Source: Fidelibacterota bacterium (lineage in GTDB: Bacteria > Fidelibacterota > UBA8477 > JABMPR01). From it: a stretch of 5,365 nt of DNA. The stretch spans positions 1 through 5,365 of the forward strand of contig JAUVKO010000158.1 of assembly GCA_030596225.1 (NCBI GenBank), in the 5' to 3' direction. A model generated the notes under the pieces. The model saw only the letters and a program-made list of their open reading frames with translations. It was not told the origin of the DNA and ran no database searches. Shown here piece after piece: positions 1-5,365 of the stretch. The position numbers and the translations under genes are program-made. The stretch's first letter is position 1. Each line of letters opens with the position of its first letter.

Positions 1-2196
1 GTGGCGGCAACCCTGTTTGATCCTCAACCAGGTGACATCCCGACTCAGCTAGGTAAACGGGATGATGATAACGTCCTGGCCGATTGGTTTGGACTCTGGA
101 TCAGCCCATTTAATGATGGATCTAATGACCTCAATTTTGCAGTGACAGTAGCCGGGGTTCAAATAGATCGCAAATTTAGTCCCAACGATATTGATGGCAG
201 TTGGAATCCTGTATGGTCCGGCGATGTGTCTATTCATGAACAGGGTTGGTCCCTGGAAATGGCGATTCCTTTTAGCCAGATACGATTTCCGTCCAAAGAT
301 ATCCAGACATGGGGTCTTAATATTGCTCGATATCGTGCGCAACAACGGGAAGTCTATACCTGGTCCTTTCTGGATAAGGCCAAAGAAAATTTTACACAAC
401 AAGCAGGGTTGCTATTGGGAATTGAAAAAATTGATACCCCCCTGCGTTTGTCCTTTACACCCTATGCTGCTGCTTCTGTCGAACACTATCCTTTTAATGA
501 GGAAGGTAATAGCAATTTCTCCACGATTATGCGAGGTGGAATGGATTTAAAATATGGGATCAACGAGAGTTTTACACTTGATATGACCTTAATTCCGGAT
601 TTTGGTCAGGTTCAGTCTGATAATGTCGTTTTGAATTTATCTCCTTTCGAGATTCGTTACGATGAACACAGACCATTTTTCACCGAGGGAACTCAACTGT
701 TACACAAAGCAGGGCTTTTCTATTCCCGGCGTGTAGGTTCCAGACCTATTCGCTATTGGCAGGTTGCTGACGAAGAGATTCTGGAAGCGGGTGGGGAAGT
801 CATCGCTAACCCCGATGAGACACAGTTGATCAATGCAACCAAAGTGACGGGTCAGACGGTCAATGGTATTGGCTTGGGATTTTTCAACGCTATTACAGCA
901 GCCAGTTATGCCACCATTCGTGATTCAATGGGAGTTGAGCGGGAATATCTAACCAACCCATTTACCAATTATAATCTTGTGGTTGTGGGCAAGAATCTGA
1001 AGAACGGATCTGATTTCAGTGTAGCCAATACCAATGTTCAACGGTTTTCCGATGACGATACTGATGATTTTAGAGATGCCAATGTGCTTGGCTTCGAAAC
1101 ACGTTTAGTAACGCAGAACTCCAGGTGGATTCTTAATGCCAGCGGAGCATATGATCAATTGTTTTACACGGACAGTGTGTCCACTGGATATAGATACAAT
1201 GTTGGTATCTCAGAGGGTTTGGGAGCCTTTCAGTATGGGCTGGGACACGAGGTAGAAAGTGAATTCTATAATCCGAATGATATGGGCTATCTGCAGCAGC
1301 CCAATGAGTTTTCCCAATACGGCTGGATATCTTTGCGTACCCTGGATCCGGTTTGGAAGGTGAACAATGCCGGTATCAACTTGAAGGCTTTATATTCCAG
1401 CCTGTATGTTCCCCGGGAATACACCAGTGTTGACCTGAACCTTCATTATAATGTAACCTTTAAGAATTACTTCGCCTGGGGAGGCGGACTTTCTCTAAGA
1501 CCCATAGAAGCCCATAATTATGATGAACCCCGGGTCGCAGATCGCTATTTTACTATTCCTACAGGATTCAGTTTTCACACCTGGCTTTCATCTAACTATA
1601 ACAAAGCATTTTCCATGAATGTATGGACCGGAATGTCCACAAAGAACCGTCGTGGCGCCCAATGGCATGGTGGAGGTCTAACTCCCCGCTGGCGAGTGAA
1701 TAATCGCTGGTTTATGAGAATTGAGACTGAAATGCATTTGAACGAAAACAATCACGGGTTTGCTGATTTTGACAGCAATGATAATCCAGTCTTTGGCAAG
1801 CGCGATCAGGTTACGATCACCAATAGTTTTTACTCAAGTTATATCTTTAGTCGTAATCTGGAATCTGATATCCGTATGCGCTTTTATCGATCTTCTGTTG
1901 AGTACAAAGAATTCTTTGATCTTAAAGATGATGGGAACCTAACTCCCAGTACATATACTGCAGATCTGAATACTGTTTTTGGGGCATTCACCATTGATGC
2001 CGTGGTGACCTGGCGATTTGCTCCTGGCAGTGAGTTGAACCTTATCTGGAAAAATGCTATCTATAGCTATGGTGATAATCCACAAGTTCCCTATCTGGAT
2101 GATGTGAAAGCATTGGCGGATCTAGATCAAAGCAACAGCATTTCACTCAAACTACTTTATTATGTGGATGCCTGGAATTTGAAGCATCGTCTCTAG
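1..2196 (+). CDS. DUF5916 / CBM9-like outer-membrane protein, 5' truncated by window edge
   Basis: The last 731 residues of a larger protein are visible. The frame is open to the left edge, so the GTG at position 1 is most likely an internal valine codon. The true start, and any signal peptide, lie upstream. Residues 1 to about 125 resemble the end of a CBM9-like beta-sandwich (DWFGLWISPFNDG, then GWSLEMAIPFSQIRF), the usual N-terminal domain of DUF5916 proteins. From about residue 150 onward the sequence has alternating beta strands rich in aromatic residues. It also carries the DUF5916 hallmarks: PDFGQVQSDN starting at residue 199, RPFFTEG at 224-230, YSRRVG at 241-246, and a C-terminal ELNLIWKNAI followed by SLKLLYY. 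By family knowledge this is probably a beta-barrel in the outer membrane. No substrate or reaction is established, and the CBM9-like part only hints at glycan contact. The chain ends in NLKHRL rather than the terminal aromatic residue of classical barrels. The gene ends 243 bp before nfnA and is separated from it by a hairpin. The family call is firm; the function is unknown. Confidence 0.85.
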   Translation: MAATLFDPQPGDIPTQLGKRDDDNVLADWFGLWISPFNDGSNDLNFAVTVAGVQIDRKFSPNDIDGSWNPVWSGDVSIHEQGWSLEMAIPFSQIRFPSKDIQTWGLNIARYRAQQREVYTWSFLDKAKENFTQQAGLLLGIEKIDTPLRLSFTPYAAASVEHYPFNEEGNSNFSTIMRGGMDLKYGINESFTLDMTLIPDFGQVQSDNVVLNLSPFEIRYDEHRPFFTEGTQLLHKAGLFYSRRVGSRPIRYWQVADEEILEAGGEVIANPDETQLINATKVTGQTVNGIGLGFFNAITAASYATIRDSMGVEREYLTNPFTNYNLVVVGKNLKNGSDFSVANTNVQRFSDDDTDDFRDANVLGFETRLVTQNSRWILNASGAYDQLFYTDSVSTGYRYNVGISEGLGAFQYGLGHEVESEFYNPNDMGYLQQPNEFSQYGWISLRTLDPVWKVNNAGINLKALYSSLYVPREYTSVDLNLHYNVTFKNYFAWGGGLSLRPIEAHNYDEPRVADRYFTIPTGFSFHTWLSSNYNKAFSMNVWTGMSTKNRRGAQWHGGGLTPRWRVNNRWFMRIETEMHLNENNHGFADFDSNDNPVFGKRDQVTITNSFYSSYIFSRNLESDIRMRFYRSSVEYKEFFDLKDDGNLTPSTYTADLNTVFGAFTIDAVVTWRFAPGSELNLIWKNAIYSYGDNPQVPYLDDVKALADLDQSNSISLKLLYYVDAWNLKHRL

Positions 2197-2211
2197 TTTA
2201 GCTCTTAAAAT

Positions 2212-2239
2212 CTTGCGAAGGTTCTAAAACTTTCGCAAG
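2212..2239 (+). terminator. Strong hairpin after the DUF5916 stop codon, likely terminator
   Basis: The arms CTTGCGAAGGTT and AACTTTCGCAAG pair over 12 bp, with one G-U wobble and a 4-nt CTAA loop. The hairpin starts 15 nt after the TAG stop. The stem is followed by G and then TTATGTTAAT, which is T-rich but not a clean T-run, and preceded by AAAAT. This makes it a good but imperfect intrinsic terminator. The structure is nearly symmetrical, so it could also protect the mRNA 3' end. No gene on the other strand is visible that would need a bidirectional terminator. Confidence 0.65.
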
Positions 2240-2266
2240 GTTATGTTAATCTCAAAACTATCCCTT

Positions 2267-2285
2267 GTTATCCTGAGCGAAGTAC
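2267..2285. repeat. Fragment resembling a dispersed intergenic repeat (ATCCTGAGCGAAGT core)
   Basis: The stretch GTTATCCTGAGCGAAGTAC closely resembles the start of a short repeat I know from intergenic regions of many bacterial genomes, which begins GTCATCCTGAGCGAAG. Only the first part is present here; the usual continuation is absent. Recognition is from memory, and no second copy exists in the window, so the call is tentative. Confidence 0.35.
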
Positions 2286-2339
2286 AACAGCTTACGGGGC
2301 TGAAGCTTCAAGACGGGCCGTTTAAAAAATCTGATTAAC

Positions 2340-2360
2340 AGTAAGTATTAGTAAGTATTA
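2340..2360. repeat. Exact 10-bp tandem duplication upstream of nfnA
   Basis: The unit AGTAAGTATT occurs twice in direct succession (2340-2349 and 2350-2359), and the next base (A, 2360) also continues the period. It lies about 80 bp before the nfnA start in the AT-rich part of the intergenic region. Each copy contains TATTA, which could act as a -10-like hexamer. The duplication may therefore have doubled a promoter element, a regulator half-site on one helical face, or nothing at all. The repeat is certain; its role is not. Confidence 0.6.
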
Positions 2361-2428
2361 CACGCAAAATCACCTCAGAGCAAAGACATTTATGGCATGG
2401 AGCTTGCCTTAATGAAAGATCTGAAAAC

Positions 2429-2434
2429 AGGAGA
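2429..2434 (+). promoter_or_regulatory. Ribosome binding site of nfnA
   Basis: AGGAGA sits 5 nt before the ATG at 2440 and is a strong Shine-Dalgarno match. It supports that ATG as the start. The spacing is slightly short but functional. The first residues (MYKILKAEFI) also match where NfnA-type proteins normally begin. Confidence 0.8.
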
Positions 2435-2439
2435 GTTCT

Positions 2440-3306
2440 ATGTACAAGATATTGAAAGCCGAATTTATTGCTCCCAATGTAAAAAGCTTCATTATCGAAG
2501 CCCCCCATATTGCTAAAAAGCGACAAGCAGGGCAATTCGTAATGTTAAGAGTTCACGATAAAGGTGAACGTATCCCCATCACCATTGCTGACTCCAGCCC
2601 TGAAGAAGGTTGGATCAATATTATTGTCCAGGGTCTGGGGAAGACCAGTGCTCATCTGAATACATTAGAGGTTGGTGACCATTTACAAGATTTAGTTGGA
2701 CCCTTGGGACTCCCCACTCATATCGAGAATTGGGGAACCCTGGTTTGCATAAGTGGCGGGGTTGGGACTGCTGAGTCACTGCCCATCGCTGCTGCCGGAA
2801 AAGCTGCCGGAAATCGGGTTATCTCCATCATCGGTGCCCGCAATAAAGATCTTATTATTGCTGAAGAGCAAATGGCAGAAGTGGTGGACGAGGTCAGAAT
2901 CTCAACTGACGATGGATCTGCCGGTCGCCATGGTCTGGTGACTGATGTACTCAAAGATCTCATGGATGAAGGTGTGATCCCTGATATGATCGTTGCCATC
3001 GGTCCTTTGCCGATGATGGCTGCTGTTTCTGACCAGACCAAGGAGATGGGAATTCCCACTATGGTCAGCTTGAATGCCATCATGGTCGATGGAACCGGAA
3101 TGTGTGGCGCCTGTCGGGCCACTGTTGGTGGAAAAACAGTCTTTGTCTGTGTAGATGGACCTGAATTCGATGGTCATCAGGTGGATTTTAAAGAATTGGG
3201 TATGCGCCAGAAGATGTACAAGAAGCAGGAAGCGGAATCCCATAAATGTTTCCTTGAACAGCAGATGAAAAAAGTCAAAGCTGAAGAAGCGGCAAAGAGG
3301 GTCTGA
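2440..3306 (+). CDS. nfnA: NfnA: small (FAD, [2Fe-2S], NADH) subunit of NADH-dependent reduced ferredoxin:NADP+ oxidoreductase
   Basis: The protein has 288 residues, close to the family's usual length. Residues 1-98 form the FAD-binding barrel, with RIPITIAD at 44-51 as the FAD contact. Residues 100-215 are the NAD(H) Rossmann-like domain, with GGVGTAESLP at 106-115, GARNKDLII at 132-140 and GPLPMM at 188-193. The C-terminal [2Fe-2S] site is D217, C222, C225 and C237; one Asp with three Cys is the unusual ligand set known for NfnA. A charged helical tail follows from about residue 252. In the complex, NfnA exchanges electrons with NAD(H) and passes them via its iron-sulfur cluster to NfnB. 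The same fold occurs in dihydroorotate dehydrogenase electron-transfer subunits and in SudB, but nfnB immediately downstream (4-nt gap) and the Asp ligand favour Nfn. It is first in a three-gene unit, and the start is set by AGGAGA 5 nt upstream. Confidence 0.93.
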   Translation: MYKILKAEFIAPNVKSFIIEAPHIAKKRQAGQFVMLRVHDKGERIPITIADSSPEEGWINIIVQGLGKTSAHLNTLEVGDHLQDLVGPLGLPTHIENWGTLVCISGGVGTAESLPIAAAGKAAGNRVISIIGARNKDLIIAEEQMAEVVDEVRISTDDGSAGRHGLVTDVLKDLMDEGVIPDMIVAIGPLPMMAAVSDQTKEMGIPTMVSLNAIMVDGTGMCGACRATVGGKTVFVCVDGPEFDGHQVDFKELGMRQKMYKKQEAESHKCFLEQQMKKVKAEEAAKRV

Positions 3307-3310
3307 GCTC

Positions 3311-4768
3311 ATGAAACGAGAAAAACCACAGTCTTTCAATACTATACCGATCAAAGAGCGTTTAACCATTCCCCGTCAGGAAATGCCTGAACAGGATGCC
3401 CTGCTGCGCAGCACCAATTTTCTGGAAGTGAATCTTGGTCTAACACCGGAGCAGGCAGTTGTTGAAGCTCAACGCTGTATCGAGTGCAAAAATCCCACCT
3501 GTATGGATGGCTGTCCGGTAGACATTAAGATTCCTGATTTCATCCAGTTGATCTGTAAGAAAGATTTTTTGGGTGCGGCTGAGAAGATCAAGGAAGACAA
3601 CTCCCTTCCTGCTGTTTGTGGACGTGTCTGTCCTCAGGAAACCCAATGCGAAGAAGTTTGTGTCGTAGGAAAACGCTTTAAACCGGTTGCCATTGGTCAC
3701 TTGGAACGCTTTGTCGCTGATTATGCCATGGCTCATGGTAATGACTCAAGCAAATCTATCCAGAAACCCGAACCAAGCGGGCAAAAGGTCGCTATTGTAG
3801 GATCAGGACCAGCCGGTCTTGCTGCTGCCAGTGATCTTATTAAAGAGGGTCATGAAGTTACCGTATTTGAGGCATTGCATGAGTTTGGAGGCGTCCTGGT
3901 CTATGGAATTCCTGAATTCCGCTTACCCAAAGCCATTTTACGTGAAGAGGTTGCCAATTTAGAGAATATGGGCGTAAAATTTATAAAGAACTTTATCGTT
4001 GGTCGTACTATGACCATCCAAGAATTAATGGCTGATGAAGGCTATGATGCTGTCTTTCTGGGACTGGGAGCCGGACTTCCTCGTTTCATGAATATTCCCG
4101 GTGAGAATCTCAATGGTGTTTATTCAGCCAATGAATTTCTGACTCGTTCCAATCTTATGCGTGGTTATGAATTCCCGGAGTGGGATACTCCCCTTTACCG
4201 GGCGAAGCATGCCATTATTGTTGGTGGCGGAAATACGGCTATGGATGCAGTGAGAACTGCCAAGCGTCTGGGCGCTGATGAGGCTACCATTATATATCGA
4301 CGTTCTGAAATAGAAATGCCCGCTCGTAATGAAGAAATTCACCACGCAAAAGAAGAGGGCGTGGTATTTATGAACCTGGTTAATCCAATTGAGTTTATTG
4401 GTGATGAACAGGGGAATGTCGTTGCTGCTACATGTCTAAAGATGGAATTGGGTGAACCGGATGAATCAGGTCGCCGCCGTCCCATCCCTATGGAAGGCTC
4501 TGAATTCACCATGGATGTTGATATGGTTGTTATCGCAGTTGGTAACGGTTCCAATCCACTCATCGCTCAGACAACCCCTGAGATCAAGACCAACAAATGG
4601 GGAAATATTGTTGCTGATGAGGATGGGCTCACATCCATGGAAGGTGTTTACGCCGGTGGCGATATTGTTAGTGGAGGGGCCACAGTAATCTTGGCCATGG
4701 GTGCCGGCAGGAAATCTGCCGCAGCCATTAATAAATATTTGAAAGTTAAGGTCGGGAGTGTCGCATGA
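3311..4768 (+). CDS. nfnB: NfnB: large (bifurcating FAD, two [4Fe-4S], NADPH) subunit of NADH-dependent reduced ferredoxin:NADP+ oxidoreductase
   Basis: This 485-residue protein is of the glutamate synthase small-subunit (GltD-like) family. Its N-terminal ferredoxin-like part has C56, C59, C64, C68 and C103, C107, C113, C117. By analogy with dihydropyrimidine dehydrogenase I infer one cluster on C56/C59/C64/C117. The other would use C68/C107/C113 plus E132 (in GHLERF), the Glu-ligated cluster known in Nfn. FAD is bound by VGSGPAGLAAA (163-173) and AGGDIVSGGAT (448-458). NADPH is bound by VGGGNTAMDA (304-313) with IYRRSEIEMPARNEE (328-342), whose R330/R331 suit the 2'-phosphate. The complex catalyses NADH + 2 NADP+ + 2 reduced ferredoxin + H+ to NAD+ + 2 NADPH + 2 oxidised ferredoxin, reversibly, in the cytoplasm. 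Automatic tools often call it glutamate synthase, but no large gltB-type subunit is here and nfnA is adjacent. Translation probably starts at 3311, with AGAGG 10 nt upstream inside nfnA. The stop overlaps the next start (ATGA). Confidence 0.93.
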   Translation: MKREKPQSFNTIPIKERLTIPRQEMPEQDALLRSTNFLEVNLGLTPEQAVVEAQRCIECKNPTCMDGCPVDIKIPDFIQLICKKDFLGAAEKIKEDNSLPAVCGRVCPQETQCEEVCVVGKRFKPVAIGHLERFVADYAMAHGNDSSKSIQKPEPSGQKVAIVGSGPAGLAAASDLIKEGHEVTVFEALHEFGGVLVYGIPEFRLPKAILREEVANLENMGVKFIKNFIVGRTMTIQELMADEGYDAVFLGLGAGLPRFMNIPGENLNGVYSANEFLTRSNLMRGYEFPEWDTPLYRAKHAIIVGGGNTAMDAVRTAKRLGADEATIIYRRSEIEMPARNEEIHHAKEEGVVFMNLVNPIEFIGDEQGNVVAATCLKMELGEPDESGRRRPIPMEGSEFTMDVDMVVIAVGNGSNPLIAQTTPEIKTNKWGNIVADEDGLTSMEGVYAGGDIVSGGATVILAMGAGRKSAAAINKYLKVKVGSVA

Positions 4769-5229
4769 GTTTGAATGAGCAGATCAGCTCCATGAACATG
4801 GATGAGATACTAGAAATGTGTATTGATCAGGAGCAGCAGGCAATCGATCTCTATACTCTGGCTCGGAATCAGGCTAAGGATGTGAGTGGCCGGCAGAAAT
4901 TTCAGGAACTCATTGATATGGAAACCGTGCACAAAGTATCATTACAAAAATTTGATCTCGAAGCCTACATCGAGCTTCCCCCGGCTGATCTTAAGGTGAC
5001 AGACTATCTCATGGAACCGATCTTAAATGACAATCTTACAACTCAGGAAATACTTATTATAGCTGCCAAAAGTGAAAGTAAGGCTGCTAAAATGTATCAG
5101 GATCTGGCTGATCACTTTTCAGCAGATAAAAAGTTGAACACTTTTTTCCAGATGATGGCTGATGAAGAACTACGCCATAAGCATGATCTGGAAACCGAAT
5201 ATGAAAAAGAGTTCCTGCAAGAAGGTTAA
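4765..5229 (+). CDS. Ferritin-like diiron protein (rubrerythrin-type, COG1633-like) lacking a rubredoxin domain
   Basis: The 154 residues predict a four-helix bundle: A about 13-38, B about 41-68, C about 92-118, D about 121-148. The diiron ligands are regular: E23 in helix A, E53-x-x-H56 in B, E104 in C and E135-x-x-H138 in D. That is the 4-Glu/2-His set of ferritin-like proteins, placed symmetrically in the two halves. Position 107 is Ala, so the extra helix-C Glu of classical rubrerythrin seems absent. There is no C-terminal CxxC rubredoxin domain; the only cysteine is C19. Relatives reduce peroxide, react with oxygen or handle iron, but which of these applies here cannot be read from sequence. 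Without a rubredoxin domain it would need an outside electron donor. Its ATG overlaps the nfnB stop (ATGA), with GGGAG about 6 nt upstream, so it is translationally coupled to Nfn. This suggests it serves redox protection or electron flow with that complex. The family is clear; the role is inferred. Confidence 0.85.
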   Translation: MSLNEQISSMNMDEILEMCIDQEQQAIDLYTLARNQAKDVSGRQKFQELIDMETVHKVSLQKFDLEAYIELPPADLKVTDYLMEPILNDNLTTQEILIIAAKSESKAAKMYQDLADHFSADKKLNTFFQMMADEELRHKHDLETEYEKEFLQEG

Positions 5230-5243
5230 AAGGGCTTTTTCCG

Positions 5244-5273
5244 CCACAGATCCTCACAGATTTACACGGATAA
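5244..5273. repeat. Short 10-bp-periodic repeat (CACAGAT units), dispersed-repeat-like
   Basis: CACAGAT occurs at 5245-5251 and 5255-5261, and the variant CACGGAT at 5265-5271, with an exact 10-bp period. The arrangement resembles the CCACAGATT...ACACAGATTTACACAGAT elements I know from intergenic regions of many unrelated bacterial genomes. The function of those elements is not established. The periodicity is seen directly; membership in the family is from memory. Confidence 0.55.
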
Positions 5274-5300
5274 GTCTTTTATAGTATTTAGTCTCAATAG

Positions 5301-5320
5301 CCCCGGGTTTCAACCCGGGG
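5301..5320. repeat. Perfect GC-rich inverted repeat, possible terminator or REP-like element
   Basis: CCCCGGGTT and AACCCGGGG flank a 2-nt TC centre, giving 9 paired bases (realistically 8 with a TTCA loop). The element lies 72 bp after the ferritin-like gene's stop. No T-run follows (TAGAGGGATA), so a classical intrinsic terminator is unlikely. A stable 3'-end hairpin for the nfn mRNA, or a dispersed palindrome of the REP type, fits better. Similar AGCCCCGGG...CCCGGGG palindromes are familiar from other genomes. Confidence 0.6.
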
Positions 5321-5365
5321 TAGAGGGATACTCACTTCAGGGTTTTGTGAATAGGGGTATCTATT

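Larger units (their letters stand above)
2197..2439. other. Intergenic region between the DUF5916 gene and nfnA
   Basis: These 243 bp hold no convincing gene. In order they contain a strong hairpin directly after the upstream stop codon, a fragment like a widespread dispersed repeat, a 10-bp perfect palindrome (TGAAGCTTCA, 2301-2310), an AT-rich stretch with a 10-bp tandem duplication, and the nfnA ribosome binding site. The nfn promoter must lie here if the hairpin terminates upstream transcription. The AT-rich 2321-2361 stretch is the best candidate. It has TTAACA at 2335 and TATTAC at 2356, but the 15-bp spacing is short and the match is weak. Confidence 0.6.
5230..5365. other. Gene-free region after the nfn unit
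   Basis: These 136 bp up to the window edge hold no credible gene. They contain a weak AAAAG/CTTTT hairpin just after the stop (about 5228-5240), a 10-bp-periodic repeat, a perfect GC-rich inverted repeat, and an interrupted inverted repeat in which GATACTCAC (5327-5335) faces GTGA (5347-5350) and GTATC (5357-5361). The next gene lies beyond the window. Confidence 0.6.

Noticed and set aside
1..3. GTG at position 1 as a translation start
   Set aside because: It would begin inside the CBM9-like domain. The frame is open to the window edge, so it is almost surely an internal codon.
2294..2321. ACGG...CCGT arms around the TGAAGCTTCA palindrome, followed by an A-rich run, as a second terminator or riboswitch
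   Set aside because: Only four outer base pairs and a self-complementary centre. No T-run on the + strand and no known riboswitch core.
2412..2516. A 34-codon ORF (starts MKDLKTGEFY, contains CSQC) with a GGAG about 9 nt upstream, overlapping the nfnA start in another frame
   Set aside because: Most of it lies inside nfnA in a shifted frame, and the nfnA ribosome site falls within it. It matches no family I recognise, so chance is the simplest explanation; a leader peptide cannot be fully excluded.
2718..3122. Long antisense ORF opposite nfnA, and similar antisense ORFs opposite nfnB
   Set aside because: They are shadows of strongly conserved coding sequence on the + strand, without ribosome sites or recognisable protein features.
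3311..4768. Annotation as glutamate synthase (NADPH) small subunit
   Set aside because: No large subunit is adjacent. The gene is directly behind nfnA, and the non-Cys ligand residue E132 fits Nfn.
5244..5273. CRISPR array
   Set aside because: The units are 7 bp with 3-bp gaps. No repeat-spacer structure and no cas genes.
5343..5352. TTTTGTGAAT as a Rex-type redox operator half-site
   Set aside because: Only one half is present, no inverted partner at the right spacing, and it is downstream of the nfn unit.

Overview
The window looks like a chromosomal segment from an anaerobic or microaerophilic bacterium. A member of the Bacteroidota/FCB assemblage (for example Ignavibacteria, Calditrichota or Marinimicrobia-like lineages) is most likely. 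The reasons are a large DUF5916-type outer-membrane protein, moderate GC, and an electron-bifurcating Nfn pair. The lineage is an inference; there is no rRNA or other phylogenetic marker here.

Layout, all genes on the + strand. (1) Positions 1-2196: the 3' part of a DUF5916 / CBM9-like protein, cut by the left edge. (2) Positions 2197-2439: an intergenic region with a strong hairpin just after the stop codon (2212-2239, likely terminator), a fragment resembling a common dispersed repeat (2267-2285), an exact 10-bp tandem duplication (2340-2360) and a good Shine-Dalgarno sequence. (3) Positions 2440-5229: a tight three-gene unit of nfnA, nfnB and a rubredoxin-less ferritin-like diiron protein, with a 4-bp gap and then a 4-bp ATGA overlap. 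(4) Positions 5230-5365: a gene-free tail with a 10-bp-periodic CACAGAT-type repeat and a perfect GC-rich inverted repeat.

How the genes work together: NfnA and NfnB should form the soluble NADH-dependent reduced ferredoxin:NADP+ oxidoreductase, which couples ferredoxin, NAD(H) and NADP(H) pools by flavin-based bifurcation. All cofactor motifs are visible: the Asp plus three Cys [2Fe-2S] site in NfnA, two [4Fe-4S] motifs in NfnB, two Rossmann dinucleotide sites and the FAD motifs. The downstream diiron protein is translationally coupled to nfnB. It probably handles peroxide, oxygen or iron near this oxygen-sensitive enzyme, but that partnership is inferred from gene order only. The DUF5916 gene is probably a separate transcription unit.

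I do not see a clearly new system. The most unusual points are the Nfn-ferritin-like coupling and the two repeat-rich intergenic regions.
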